Notes under the pieces: generated by a model
What the model was told of the DNA's origin: nothing
What the model saw: the letters and a program-made list of their open reading frames with translations, nothing else
Databases searched by the model: none
Source: Flavobacteriaceae bacterium UBA1903
GTDB lineage: Bacteria; Bacteroidota; Bacteroidia; Flavobacteriales; Flavobacteriaceae
Reading direction: 5' to 3'
Assembly: GCA_002337605.1 (NCBI GenBank)
Contig: DDGL01000007.1
Coordinates: 327,983-391,982 of the forward strand
Length of the DNA: 64,000 nt
Translations under genes and position numbers: made by a program
Part shown: one piece after another, positions 34,476 to 42,734 of the stretch
How positions within the stretch are numbered: the stretch's first letter is position 1
How the letters are laid out: the number at the start of each line of letters is the position of its first letter

Positions 34476-34955
34476 TTAAGGTGTAAGTGAAACTTCCAGT
34501 TTATTTTTATACTTAAGCCTAGTTAAACCAGCCCATTGTAAAATAAGTTTCGTTTCATCTCCGGAAAGATCTCCATGAAGCCATGTGTAAGAATCAAGCG
34601 GCATCTCACCTTCTTCTACAAATTCTATAAGCTCTTCTAATTTATGATCTTTCTTTTTATCGGAGTAGCTATCCCATTCAGACACGTTAAAATGCCCCTT
34701 TCCGTGCTCAATGTGGTCATCCAGCCACAATGAAATTGGAGCAATTTCAGCATACCAGGGGTACTGTGTCTGATTGCTGTGACAGTCGTAGCAATTTGTT
34801 TTTAACAGTTCAGCAACTTCAAGGCTGGGTACTGTTTCTTTTTCAAAAGCCATTACGCTTTCGTAGCCACCATTGTTTTTTTCGGGGCGTATAAACTGAA
34901 TTATAACAAGGGCTGCTAAAGCTAAGAGTAAAAAATAGCGTATAAATTTATTCAT
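34476..34955 (-). CDS. Membrane-anchored CxxCH heme-binding domain protein
   Basis: The 159-residue protein has one N-terminal transmembrane helix (about residues 7-21) and a periplasmic Haem_bd-type domain. Its c-type heme motif is C55-Y-D-C58-H59, followed by PWYAEIAPISLWLDDHI and EGEMPLDSYTWLHGD, which match the family layout. A single covalently attached heme is expected, so it may carry electrons or sense or hold heme. It has its own promoter covered by operator copy 5, placing it in the same regulon as the island. Confidence 0.88.
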   Translation of the reverse strand: MNKFIRYFLLLALAALVIIQFIRPEKNNGGYESVMAFEKETVPSLEVAELLKTNCYDCHSNQTQYPWYAEIAPISLWLDDHIEHGKGHFNVSEWDSYSDKKKDHKLEELIEFVEEGEMPLDSYTWLHGDLSGDETKLILQWAGLTRLKYKNKLEVSLTP

Positions 34956-34974
34956 GGGGTTGGTTTTAGATTTG

Positions 34975-34982
34975 CAAATCTA
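34975..34982 (-). promoter_or_regulatory. -7 promoter element of the heme-binding protein gene
   Basis: The minus strand reads TAGATTTG, a perfect TAnnTTTG, 19 nt upstream of the ATG. The region where a -33 element should be is occupied by operator copy 5, the same arrangement as in the receptor operon. Confidence 0.6.
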
Positions 34983-34986
34983 ATTA

Positions 34987-35009
34987 TTATTTAGAATAAT
35001 TCTAATTAA
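34987..35009 (+). promoter_or_regulatory. Island operator, copy 5 (23-bp palindrome)
   Basis: The site begins TTATTTAGAAT and ends ATTCTAATTAA around a single central A (34998); 10 of 11 pairs are complementary. With copy 4 it best defines the motif. Confidence 0.72.
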
Positions 35010-35021
35010 TTTAACAGCTTC

Positions 35022-36620
35022 TTAATGTTCGTGTTTTAAATAATTGATGACTGCTTTTCTAATATCGCCTGCCATTTCGCTCTCTGAGGGTCTGTAAACT
35101 TCTATAACCCCTTCATTTTCTGGAGTTAAAAAAGGAATGTCAAATCCCTTCAACAGGAAATCGCTTACGGCAGCTGTATAAATTTTATCGTCATTAATTG
35201 GGCTTCCTTTAAACAGCCAAGTGGAGTCGTTCGTGCTTTTTTTATCTACAAACATTCGGTGTAAATAGGCTCCAGTTCCTGCGTGAGCCTCTCCATAATC
35301 CAGTACTTCTTTTAGCAGACTTCCCTTTAGCTGTATTTTATAAATACTTCCTCCAAATGGGAGTACCCTGAAAATATCCAGGCTTGTTATAGCGCCATCC
35401 AGCATGTCATCCAGCCTAAACGATCCTCCGTTTACAAAGACCATATCTACTTCATCCTTATAGGCATACGCCATTCCCTGAGTAATTAAATTTCCTAAAT
35501 TAGTTTGCGTGCTACGGTTGGCTGTATCGGTTCCATCCAATGGCGTTTTGGCTGTATAGATTATCTCGGAAGGATTTTCAATTACCTCTTTTATTTTTTC
35601 ATCTAAAATGCTATTCCATGTATCTACTACAGCTTTTACTTTTGGAGATGATGGGGTTTTGTCTGTTATTGAAACTAATTCTGAAGCAATCTCAAATTTT
35701 TTATGTTCCAGATCATACGTAACGGTATGCACGTATACTGTTTTTGCATTGGCATCTGCCTTAGCAATAGCTGTGTTATTTACGGTTACAAACATATTGT
35801 TATGTTCGTGGCCGCCCATTAATAAAGGCACCTGAGGAAGTGTTTTGGCTACTTCAGTATCTTGTGCTAAGGTTAAATGTGTGAGCCCTAAAATAATGTC
35901 AGCCCTTTGTGCTTCCAGTGTGAGAACAGCGGTGTTGGCCTCTATTAAATAGTCACTATAATACACATATTCCTGTGGATTGGAATCTATCGTTACGCTA
36001 AACAACCCGACGTTTAGTGCCGTCGTGTCTGCTTTTTTAATCTGAAATGTATACGTATCTGAAATTCGGGTTGAGTCTCCATTTTTAATAGTATAAAAAC
36101 TTGTAGGCCCCACATCGGTTTGCTGAAACACATTGGCGCTTGTCCATGCAAACTCAGATTCGTTCAGTCTTTTTTGTAACTCGGCGGGTGTTAAATCAAA
36201 TTCATGATTTCCGAAGGTTGCCAGGTCTACTTCCATAGCATTCATGACATCTATCATGTGTTTTCCGCGCAGGCGCTCTCCTTCAACTTTAACAGTACCC
36301 AACAACGACGGATTTAAAAAATCGCCTGCCATGACTAAAAAGGTATTTGAGTTTTTAGCTTTTATAGAATCTACCACATGCGCCACGCGTGCCAGACCCC
36401 CGTATTTCCCACCACTTAAAGGAGCAATTTCGTAAACGTCGTTCATCTGCACAATTTTGAAAACAATAGTGGCATCTTTCTTTTTTACTGTTGGTGCTGG
36501 GGTTTTACAGCCATACACTAGAAAAAAGAGAAAAGAAAAAAGAAAAAAGAATTGTGCCCTCCTGCGCTTCCTGAAAAGAAAAAATGATGGAGAAGCTAGA
36601 AATGTATAGTTCGGTTTCAT
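35022..36620 (-). CDS. 5'-nucleotidase / UshA-like metallophosphatase lipoprotein
   Basis: The 532-residue product has a long basic N-terminus, a hydrophobic stretch and a lipidation Cys at 38 (VYGC). The metallophosphatase domain has NDVYEIAPL, GDFLNPS, FGNHEFDLT, TH and GGHEHNN; the usual NDxH opening reads NDVY, so one metal ligand differs. The C-terminal nucleotide-binding domain starts near TNLGNLITQG. These enzymes hydrolyse extracellular nucleotides or related phosphate esters to supply phosphate and nucleosides. It lies just upstream of the heme-binding gene on the same strand, but operator copy 5 separates them, so I do not include it in the island. Confidence 0.88.
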   Translation of the reverse strand: MKPNYTFLASPSFFLFRKRRRAQFFFLFSFLFFLVYGCKTPAPTVKKKDATIVFKIVQMNDVYEIAPLSGGKYGGLARVAHVVDSIKAKNSNTFLVMAGDFLNPSLLGTVKVEGERLRGKHMIDVMNAMEVDLATFGNHEFDLTPAELQKRLNESEFAWTSANVFQQTDVGPTSFYTIKNGDSTRISDTYTFQIKKADTTALNVGLFSVTIDSNPQEYVYYSDYLIEANTAVLTLEAQRADIILGLTHLTLAQDTEVAKTLPQVPLLMGGHEHNNMFVTVNNTAIAKADANAKTVYVHTVTYDLEHKKFEIASELVSITDKTPSSPKVKAVVDTWNSILDEKIKEVIENPSEIIYTAKTPLDGTDTANRSTQTNLGNLITQGMAYAYKDEVDMVFVNGGSFRLDDMLDGAITSLDIFRVLPFGGSIYKIQLKGSLLKEVLDYGEAHAGTGAYLHRMFVDKKSTNDSTWLFKGSPINDDKIYTAAVSDFLLKGFDIPFLTPENEGVIEVYRPSESEMAGDIRKAVINYLKHEH

Positions 36621-36672
36621 CTGATTAAATTTTTAATTTAACACTCCTCAGCCCCTACAGAGGCAAGCAATT

Positions 36673-37536
36673 TTAATGAAATTTTGTAAAAATTTTTGTG
36701 GCCTCGTTGTGGGCACTTTCAAAGGACATTGGGTTTATGTTACTATCCACCTTTTCAGCAGTAAAAAAACTAAGCATTTTTTCAGTAGGCATATTTCCAG
36801 TAAGTTCATCTTTCGCCATGGGACATCCTCCAAAGCCTTGTATGGCACCATCAAATCTTCTACAACCTGACGTATAGGCAGCTTGTATTTTTTCATGCCA
36901 GGCAGTAGGTGTTGTATGCAAATGTGCTCCAAACTCAATGTGTGGGTACGCCGGAATTAAGTTTGAAAATAAATAGGTTATAATATCTGGTGTAGAGGTA
37001 CCTACCGTGTCACTAAGTGACAATATGGTTACCCCCATGCCTGCTAGTTTCTCTGCCCACTCCCCTACTATTTCAACATTCCATGGATCGCCATACGGAT
37101 TTCCAAAACCCATGGAAAGATAAGTGACCACTTCTTTATTTTTAGCTTCTGCTAGCTCTAAAATTTCCTGTAATATCACTATCGACTGGTCGATAGTTTT
37201 ATGCGTATTTCGCATTTGAAAATTCTCAGAAATAGAAAAAGGATACCCTAAATATTGAATTTCAGGATGCTTCAATGCAGCCTCAGCACCTCTTACGTTT
37301 GCCACTATGGCCAGCAGCTTGCTTTCCGTAGCGCCTAGGTCTAACTTGCTTAACACTTCGGCAGTGTCCTGCATTTGCGGAATTGCCTTAGGTGAGACGA
37401 AACTTCCAAAGTCAATAGTATCAAATCCGCAACGAAGCAGGGATTGAATATACTGCACCTTTGTTTCTGTAGGAATCCAGGCTTTTATGCCTTGCATGGC
37501 ATCTCTGGGACATTCTATGATTTTTACTTTTTGCAT
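36673..37536 (-). CDS. Hydroxymethylglutaryl-CoA lyase
   Basis: I choose ATG 37536 (MQKVKIIECPRDAM) because the family begins there; an open frame up to 37647 only covers AT-rich leader sequence. The 287-residue TIM-barrel enzyme cleaves HMG-CoA to acetoacetate and acetyl-CoA, the last step of leucine degradation. Visible are PRDAMQG with the catalytic Arg-Asp pair, GFGNPYGD, SLSDTVGTSTP, GAHLHTTP with metal-binding His residues, and FGGCPMAKDELTGNMPTE with the active-site Cys loop. It has its own -7 element and is probably monocistronic. Confidence 0.92.
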   Translation of the reverse strand: MQKVKIIECPRDAMQGIKAWIPTETKVQYIQSLLRCGFDTIDFGSFVSPKAIPQMQDTAEVLSKLDLGATESKLLAIVANVRGAEAALKHPEIQYLGYPFSISENFQMRNTHKTIDQSIVILQEILELAEAKNKEVVTYLSMGFGNPYGDPWNVEIVGEWAEKLAGMGVTILSLSDTVGTSTPDIITYLFSNLIPAYPHIEFGAHLHTTPTAWHEKIQAAYTSGCRRFDGAIQGFGGCPMAKDELTGNMPTEKMLSFFTAEKVDSNINPMSFESAHNEATKIFTKFH

Positions 37537-37542
37537 CAATTT

Positions 37543-37550
37543 CAAAGATA
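37543..37550 (-). promoter_or_regulatory. -7 promoter element of the HMG-CoA lyase gene
   Basis: The minus strand reads TATCTTTG, a perfect TAnnTTTG, ending 6 nt before the ATG at 37536. The transcript would have almost no leader. No TTG is visible at -33. Confidence 0.55.
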
Positions 37551-37561
37551 GTATTTTGATG

Positions 37562-37589
37562 TACGAATTACGAAATACGTTATACGAAT
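37562..37589 (+). repeat. Heptanucleotide tandem repeat (TACGAAT x 4)
   Basis: Four head-to-tail 7-mers read TACGAAT, TACGAAA, TACGTTA and TACGAAT. They lie just upstream of the HMG-CoA lyase promoter, where the -33 element would be. Confidence 0.7.
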
Positions 37590-37860
37590 TTGTTGAAAAA
37601 AGAAGAAAGACCATTTGCTTCGCTCGCTGAAAGAGAAAAGACCGCAAACGCTGAACGGTTTTTTTGTAAAGAAAAACGCCCTGAAATTTATCTCTGTAGC
37701 CTTTTGAGTAAGTAGTAAAAATTAAATTGCCTGATCGCCAAAGGGTTTTCAGCGAAGAAGAAAAAATGAAAACGTTTATTTGCAGCGAGAAAATCCATTC
37801 TAAGGTAAACGAAGCAACCGTATACTATAGTCCCGCCTAACGGACATCCGACCAACTACC

Positions 37861-38475
37861 TCATAAAAAAATAAAAATCGCGATCCCTACAAAGACTACA
37901 ATTTGCAACCATTTCAAAACAAGCCCGACTTGGTTGTTACTTCTCAGGTAGGATGAAATGCTACCCGCTAAGAGTGCAATACAACTAAAAACCACAAAGG
38001 AAACCATCATAAAAATCCCTCCTAAAATAAAAAACTGAAGGACGGTTCCTTCTGAGGGATTCCAAAGAAATGCCGGGAAAAACGCTATAAAAAATAGCAT
38101 CACTTTTGGGTTTACCAGATTCATAAACACCCCGATCTTGAAATATTGCCAGTTGGATTTTTTATGTGAAGCTTCAGAATTTAAGTTTATAGAAGCATCT
38201 GCCATAAATACGCTATAAGCCAAATATACTAAATACCCTGCACCAATAACTTTTATAACTAAAAACAAATTGGGTGATGCAGTAAGTAATGCTGAAACCC
38301 CAAAAGCAAGCAATGCCGTATGTACAATGCAACCACTTATTAACCCGGCAACAGTGGCAATCCCACTCCTGCTCCCGTGTGCCAGCGATTGAGTAAGTAC
38401 GTAAATGTTATCCGGCCCGGGAGAAAGCGCTAGCAGTACTGTAGCAATGGAAAATGAAAATAAAACTTCAACCAT
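37861..38475 (-). CDS. LysE/RhtB family amino-acid exporter
   Basis: The 204-residue membrane protein has about six helices and the family opening ALSPGPDNIYVLTQSLAHGSRSG with the conserved SPGP and the G-rich loop. NPKVMLFFIAFFP in the third helix region is also typical. LysE transporters export amino acids or their analogues; the substrate is not predictable. The gene is upstream of the HMG-CoA lyase gene on the same strand, but the 324-nt spacer makes an operon unlikely. Confidence 0.9.
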   Translation of the reverse strand: MVEVLFSFSIATVLLALSPGPDNIYVLTQSLAHGSRSGIATVAGLISGCIVHTALLAFGVSALLTASPNLFLVIKVIGAGYLVYLAYSVFMADASINLNSEASHKKSNWQYFKIGVFMNLVNPKVMLFFIAFFPAFLWNPSEGTVLQFFILGGIFMMVSFVVFSCIALLAGSISSYLRSNNQVGLVLKWLQIVVFVGIAIFIFL

Positions 38476-38542
38476 AAATTTTTAAAAACTATATGAAAGG
38501 AACGGTATTTGATATCGACCATAGTATCATAAATCAAATATC

Positions 38543-39460
38543 ATGAAAAAAACTACACTATCTATACTATTAGCGTTCTTCTTCACTATTACGTTCACAA
38601 TTACTAATGCCCAGACTACAGCAACCTATTCGGTAGTATTTGAAAGCACCTGGTCACAGGAAACACATCCCCATTCAAGTGGAAATCTTCCAAGCGGTGC
38701 CCATTGGTCAAAACTGGTTGGCGCAACGCATAACGGTCAAATTACTTTTTGGGAGTTGAACGGTATTGCATCTCCTGGTATTGAAAATGTTGCAGAGCTA
38801 GGGAGTAACAGTGTTTTTTTCGACGAAATAAACGCTGAAATTGCAGCCAACAATGCGAATAACTTAATTGATGGCCCTAATTTGGGAACTGCCGCTGGGG
38901 AAATGGCTGTCACTATAGAAACAACCGCAAACTATCCATTCTTAACCCTGGTAAGTATGATAGCTCCAAGTCCGGACTGGATGATGGCAGTAAATAGTGT
39001 TGAACTTACAGACCCCTTTGGTGAATGGCAGGAAAGCATTGTACTGGATGTATACCCAATAGATGCCGGAACCGATAGTGGAACCGATTACACTTCTCCT
39101 AACGAAGACACAAACCCGAAGGAGAATATCTCCAGTTTACAAGGAATACCTCCTTTTTCAAATGAAAAAATTGGAACCCTTACGGTAACTCTGGAAAGTA
39201 TTTTAGATATAACCGAAGTAAATACCCCAAGGTTGAGCCTGTTTCCAAATCCTACCCAAGGCGAGGTAACTATTTCACATTCCAATACTATTAAAGTTAT
39301 TGATGTGTATGATGTCCTTGGAAAAAAAGTACTAACTGCTCAGGCACAAAACTCAAACACATACACCTTACATATGCAGTCACTGTCCAAGGGTGTTTAT
39401 CTGGTTCAGATAACCGATACCCATAATAATCAGATCGTAAAAAAAGTAGTTAAGCAGTAA
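38543..39460 (+). CDS. Spondin-domain protein with type IX secretion signal
   Basis: The 305-residue product has a signal peptide ending TNAQ. A spondin N domain (about residues 28-200) follows, with ATYSVVFESTWSQETHP, LPSGAHWSKLVGATHN, SPDWMMAVNSVEL and DAGTDSGTDYTSP, a family that binds Ca2+ and, in animals, matrix molecules. A type A T9SS domain (LFPNPTQGEVTI ... GVYLVQI) closes the protein. It is therefore predicted to be exported through T9SS and exposed at the surface. The C-terminus overlaps pyrD on the opposite strand by 11 nt. Confidence 0.9.
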   Translation: MKKTTLSILLAFFFTITFTITNAQTTATYSVVFESTWSQETHPHSSGNLPSGAHWSKLVGATHNGQITFWELNGIASPGIENVAELGSNSVFFDEINAEIAANNANNLIDGPNLGTAAGEMAVTIETTANYPFLTLVSMIAPSPDWMMAVNSVELTDPFGEWQESIVLDVYPIDAGTDSGTDYTSPNEDTNPKENISSLQGIPPFSNEKIGTLTVTLESILDITEVNTPRLSLFPNPTQGEVTISHSNTIKVIDVYDVLGKKVLTAQAQNSNTYTLHMQSLSKGVYLVQITDTHNNQIVKKVVKQ

Positions 39461-40481
39461 GTATTGCTTTGTTGATCTCTTTGATCAAAGAGGGGCCCTC
39501 ATAGATAAAACCAGTATATAGCTGGACCAGATTAGCGCCGGCTTCTAATTTTTCCAGTGCATCTTTGGCAGTGTGTATTCCACCTACTCCAATAATTGGA
39601 AATGCTTTATTGCTTTTTTCTGAAAGAAAACGAATTACCTCAGTGGAGCGATTTGTTAGTGGTTTTCCACTCAATCCACCCGTTTCAGTTTTATTTTCAG
39701 ACTGTAAACCTTCTCTTGAAATTGTAGTGTTGGTAGCAATCACTCCTTCTATTTTAGTTTCAGCAACAATTTCTATAATGTCCAGTAATTGCTCATTGGT
39801 TAAATCTGGAGCAATTTTTAGCAAAATAGGTTTGGGGTTTGCTTTTTTAGCGTTTGCGATTTTTAAAACCTTCAAGAGTTTTGTAAGGGGTTCTTTATCC
39901 TGCAACGCACGTAAATTTGGAGTATTGGGCGAACTTACGTTTACCACAAAATAATCTACATAGTCGAATAGCGCTTCAAAACAAGTGATATAGTCGTTTA
40001 CAGCTTCTTCGTTTGGAGTTACTTTATTTTTCCCAATATTTCCACCAATAAGCACATGACCTTTTTCACCTGGTTTCGGGTTATTTTTTAGGCGTTCTAC
40101 AGCATCAGCAACACCTCCGTTATTAAAACCCATTCGGTTTATGATGGCACTGTCTTCTTTTAACCGGAAGAGTCGTTTTTTCGGGTTTCCATCCTGTGGT
40201 TTTGGGGTTACGGTTCCAATTTCAATAAAACCGAACCCAAAATTTGCCAGCTCCTTATACAATTTGGCATCTTTATCAAATCCTGCAGCCAGGCCTACCG
40301 GGTTTGGAAATGTTAAACCGAATAAATTTCGCTCTAAACGTTTATCGGTAATTTTATAAATACTTCTGAAAATTCCTGCAAAACCTAACCTATGAAGATT
40401 CCGAACCATCTTAAAAGTGAAATAATGTACTTTTTCAGGATCTGATTTGAATAATAAAGGACGAAGTAACGATTTATACAT
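39450..40481 (-). CDS. pyrD: Quinone-dependent dihydroorotate dehydrogenase (class 2)
   Basis: PyrD oxidises dihydroorotate to orotate with FMN and passes electrons to the quinone pool in pyrimidine synthesis. The 343-residue product begins with the class 2 membrane-associated helices (MYKSLLRPLLFKSDPEKVHYFTF). It shows GLAAGFDKDAK, FIEIGTVTPKPQDGNP, NRMGFNNGG, VNVSSPNTPNLR with the catalytic Ser, and GGLSGKPL. It is transcribed divergently from pepT. The start at MYKSL is normal for the family. Confidence 0.96.
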   Translation of the reverse strand: MYKSLLRPLLFKSDPEKVHYFTFKMVRNLHRLGFAGIFRSIYKITDKRLERNLFGLTFPNPVGLAAGFDKDAKLYKELANFGFGFIEIGTVTPKPQDGNPKKRLFRLKEDSAIINRMGFNNGGVADAVERLKNNPKPGEKGHVLIGGNIGKNKVTPNEEAVNDYITCFEALFDYVDYFVVNVSSPNTPNLRALQDKEPLTKLLKVLKIANAKKANPKPILLKIAPDLTNEQLLDIIEIVAETKIEGVIATNTTISREGLQSENKTETGGLSGKPLTNRSTEVIRFLSEKSNKAFPIIGVGGIHTAKDALEKLEAGANLVQLYTGFIYEGPSLIKEINKAILTA

Positions 40482-40498
40482 ACTAGCAGATTATAGTG

Positions 40499-40506
40499 CA
40501 AAAATA
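40499..40506 (-). promoter_or_regulatory. -7 promoter element of pyrD
   Basis: The minus strand reads TATTTTTG followed by CAC, a perfect TAnnTTTG, 17 nt upstream of the pyrD ATG. The -33 area is T-rich but has no TTG. Confidence 0.55.
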
Positions 40507-40526
40507 GTACTAAAATGAGTAAAAAG

Positions 40527-40564
40527 GTTCGGGTTATTCCTTTAATTTTGTGACATAACCGAAC
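40527..40564. repeat. Inverted repeat between pyrD and pepT
   Basis: GTTCGGGTTAT (40527-40537) pairs with ATAACCGAAC (40555-40564) apart from one extra G. The arms bracket the pepT -7 element and could be an operator site or a leader hairpin. No known regulator motif is recognised. Confidence 0.5.
40543..40550 (+). promoter_or_regulatory. -7 promoter element of pepT
   Basis: The bases read TAATTTTG, a perfect TAnnTTTG, 19 nt upstream of the pepT ATG. It lies within the inverted repeat of 40527-40564. Confidence 0.55.
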
Positions 40565-40569
40565 AAACT

Positions 40570-41808
40570 ATGATAGATAAACAGCACTTAATTAACAGAT
40601 TTATAAGCTACGTTACCGTAGATACCGAAAGCGATCCTGAAAGCAATACCACTCCCAGCACTTCTAAGCAATGGGACCTGGCAAATGCTTTGGTTGAAGA
40701 GTTAAGAGCTATCGGGATGCAAGAAGTAACCATCGATGAGAATGCCTATATCATGGCAACCTTGCCTTCAAATATTGAGGAAGATGTGCCTGTAGTTGGT
40801 TTTGTTTCTCATTTTGATACTACCCCAGATTTTACAGGAGCGAATGTAAACCCGCAACTAATTGAAAACTATGACGGAGGTGATATCATTTTAAATGAAG
40901 CTGAAAACACCATCCTTTCTCCAAAAGATTTTGACGATTTATTACAATACAAAGGGCAAACCTTAATTACAACTGATGGTACTACCCTACTGGGAGCCGA
41001 CGATAAAGCAGGTATTGCTGAAATAGTTTCAGCCATGGAATACCTGATTCAGCATCCAGAATTGAAGCACGGAAAAATACGAGTAGGCTTTACACCAGAT
41101 GAAGAGATTGGCCGTGGCGCTCATAAATTTGATGTGGAAAAATTTGGTGCAGACTGGGCCTACACCATGGACGGTAGCCAGATAGGTGAACTGGAATATG
41201 AAAATTTTAATGCTGCAGGTGCTGTAGTGACTGTAAAAGGAAAAATCGTACACCCGGGTTATGCAAAAGGAAAAATGGTAAACAGTATGTACATTGCTAC
41301 AGACTACATCAATTCTCTACCAAGAATGGAGACTCCAGAGCATACTGAAGACAGACAAGGTTTCTTTCACCTGTATAGTATAGAAGGCGAAGTAGACAGC
41401 ACTAAAATGCAATACATTATCAGGGATCATGACAAGGGGCATTTTGAAGCAAGGAAAGAGATGATGATAAAGTTGACAGATGAGCTTAACGCACAGTTTG
41501 AAAAAGAAGTAGTTACTATTGAAATTAAAGATCAGTATTTTAATATGCGGGAGAAAATTGAACCTGTAATGCACATTGTGGACATTGCTGAAGAAGCCAT
41601 GAAAGAAGCAGGTATAAAACCCCTTATAAAACCCATTCGCGGAGGAACAGATGGTTCGCAGCTAAGCTTTATGGGACTGCCCTGCCCTAATATTTTTGCA
41701 GGGGGACATAACTTTCACGGGCGTTATGAATATGTTCCCGTGGAAAGCATGCTAAAAGCCGTTGAAGTCATTGTAAATATTACGCAGTTGGTTGGGAAGA
41801 AAAAATAA
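40570..41808 (+). CDS. pepT: Peptidase T (tripeptidase)
   Basis: PepT is a cytoplasmic zinc tripeptidase that removes N-terminal residues from tripeptides. The 412-residue product has the M20 motifs: VGFVSHFDTTPDF with the first metal His, TTLLGADDKAGIAE with the bridging Asp, TPDEEIGRGAHKFD with the catalytic Glu pair, AYTMDGSQIGE and IRGGTDGSQLSFMGLP. The last His lies in GGHNFHGRYE. It is divergent from pyrD and closed by a bidirectional terminator, so it is monocistronic. Confidence 0.96.
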   Translation: MIDKQHLINRFISYVTVDTESDPESNTTPSTSKQWDLANALVEELRAIGMQEVTIDENAYIMATLPSNIEEDVPVVGFVSHFDTTPDFTGANVNPQLIENYDGGDIILNEAENTILSPKDFDDLLQYKGQTLITTDGTTLLGADDKAGIAEIVSAMEYLIQHPELKHGKIRVGFTPDEEIGRGAHKFDVEKFGADWAYTMDGSQIGELEYENFNAAGAVVTVKGKIVHPGYAKGKMVNSMYIATDYINSLPRMETPEHTEDRQGFFHLYSIEGEVDSTKMQYIIRDHDKGHFEARKEMMIKLTDELNAQFEKEVVTIEIKDQYFNMREKIEPVMHIVDIAEEAMKEAGIKPLIKPIRGGTDGSQLSFMGLPCPNIFAGGHNFHGRYEYVPVESMLKAVEVIVNITQLVGKKK

Positions 41809-41830
41809 CCCCAGAACTTTAAAGGCATAA

Positions 41831-41862
41831 AAAAACCTCGCAACAAAAGTTGCGAGGTTTTT
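41831..41862. terminator. Bidirectional terminator between pepT and yajC
   Basis: A perfect 14-bp stem, AAAAACCTCGCAAC and its complement, closes an AAAA loop (41845-41848). A-runs and T-runs on both flanks allow it to terminate pepT on the plus strand and the nusB-yajC operon on the minus strand. Confidence 0.9.
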
Positions 41863-41880
41863 AAGTTTTATAAGTAGCTC

Positions 41881-42183
41881 CTATTTTTTTTCAATAACGG
41901 TGCTATTCTTGTTCTCGTTCAGTTTAATACTCAACTCCATAGAAAGGGCAGAGCGTTCAAACTTAACTTTACCAGCACCTGTTTCAAGAATGCATGTTCC
42001 GTCATCGTTAAGGTCAAGGATTTTACCGTGCATGCCGCTTTTAGTAATCACCTTGTCACCGCGTTTAAGGTCTGCTGCAAATTTTTTCTCGTTCTTAGAA
42101 CGTTTCATTTGCGGGCGTATCATAAATAGATACACGACCAAAAACATTAAGATGAGTGGGGCAAAACTCTGTAATGATTCCAT
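41881..42183 (-). CDS. yajC: Preprotein translocase subunit YajC
   Basis: The 100-residue product has one N-terminal transmembrane helix (LILMFLVVYLFMIRPQMKR) followed by the conserved soluble segment DLKRGDKVITKSGMHGKI and GKVKFERSALS. YajC associates with the Sec/SecDF complex. It is the last gene of the nusB-DUF1573-yajC unit, a common order in Bacteroidota. Confidence 0.93.
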   Translation of the reverse strand: MESLQSFAPLILMFLVVYLFMIRPQMKRSKNEKKFAADLKRGDKVITKSGMHGKILDLNDDGTCILETGAGKVKFERSALSMELSIKLNENKNSTVIEKK

Positions 42184-42202
42184 AAATAGGGTTTATGCTT
42201 TT

Positions 42203-42682
42203 TTAATTTCCGCTAAGTGGAGTTCCTGCTGCAGCACCATCCTTAGGATTTACAAAAGCTTTGATCTGTAATGTTTCTTTACCTGCTTTTGTATTTGCTG
42301 TAATTGTAACTGTCTTGCTTACCTGGTTTTTACCACTACCGTTAAATTTAACTAACAATTCTCCAGACTCACCTGGGGCAACTGCTTCTTTAGGGTATGA
42401 AGGAACAGTACAACCACAGCTACTCTTTGCATCTACAATTACAAGAGGAGCATCCCCTGTGTTTGTAAATGTGAAAATAGTTTCTACGTTAGTTCCCTGG
42501 TCAATAGTACCAAAATCGTGTACTGTTTTCTCAAACTGCATTACCGGGACTTTCCCTGCGTTTTCGTCTCTGTCTGCTGCTGCTGCAACATTTTCTTCTT
42601 TTACTTTTTCTGAAGCGTCGTTTTTACATGAAGTAAAAATGAATGCTGAAAGTACAGCGATAATCAAAAATGATTTTTTCAT
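42203..42682 (-). CDS. DUF1573 lipoprotein
   Basis: The 159-residue lipoprotein has Cys 19 in FTSC. The mature domain has the immunoglobulin-like DUF1573 pattern: FEKTVHDFGTIDQGTNV, FTNTGDAPLVIVDAKSSCGCTVPSYPKE and VKFNGSGKNQVSKTVTITAN. The SCGC motif is the family hallmark and may bind a metal or form a disulfide. Function is not established. It lies between nusB and yajC. Confidence 0.9.
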   Translation of the reverse strand: MKKSFLIIAVLSAFIFTSCKNDASEKVKEENVAAAADRDENAGKVPVMQFEKTVHDFGTIDQGTNVETIFTFTNTGDAPLVIVDAKSSCGCTVPSYPKEAVAPGESGELLVKFNGSGKNQVSKTVTITANTKAGKETLQIKAFVNPKDGAAAGTPLSGN

Positions 42683-42734
42683 AGTATAAATTATTTTAAA
42701 AATTTAAAGGGCTAAAATTAACCTTTTTTTGCCT

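Larger units (their letters stand above)
37537..37860. other. 324-nt intergenic spacer upstream of HMG-CoA lyase
   Basis: Beyond the promoter element and the heptamer repeat listed separately, I see no gene or clear structure. A short ACCG/CGGT hairpin with a T run near 37659-37677 is too weak to call a terminator. An open frame of 23 codons starting at 37559 has no supporting features. Confidence 0.5.

Noticed and set aside
37537..37647. N-terminal extension of HMG-CoA lyase from ATG 37647
   Set aside because: The extra codons cover the promoter and the heptamer repeat; the family starts at MQKVKI.
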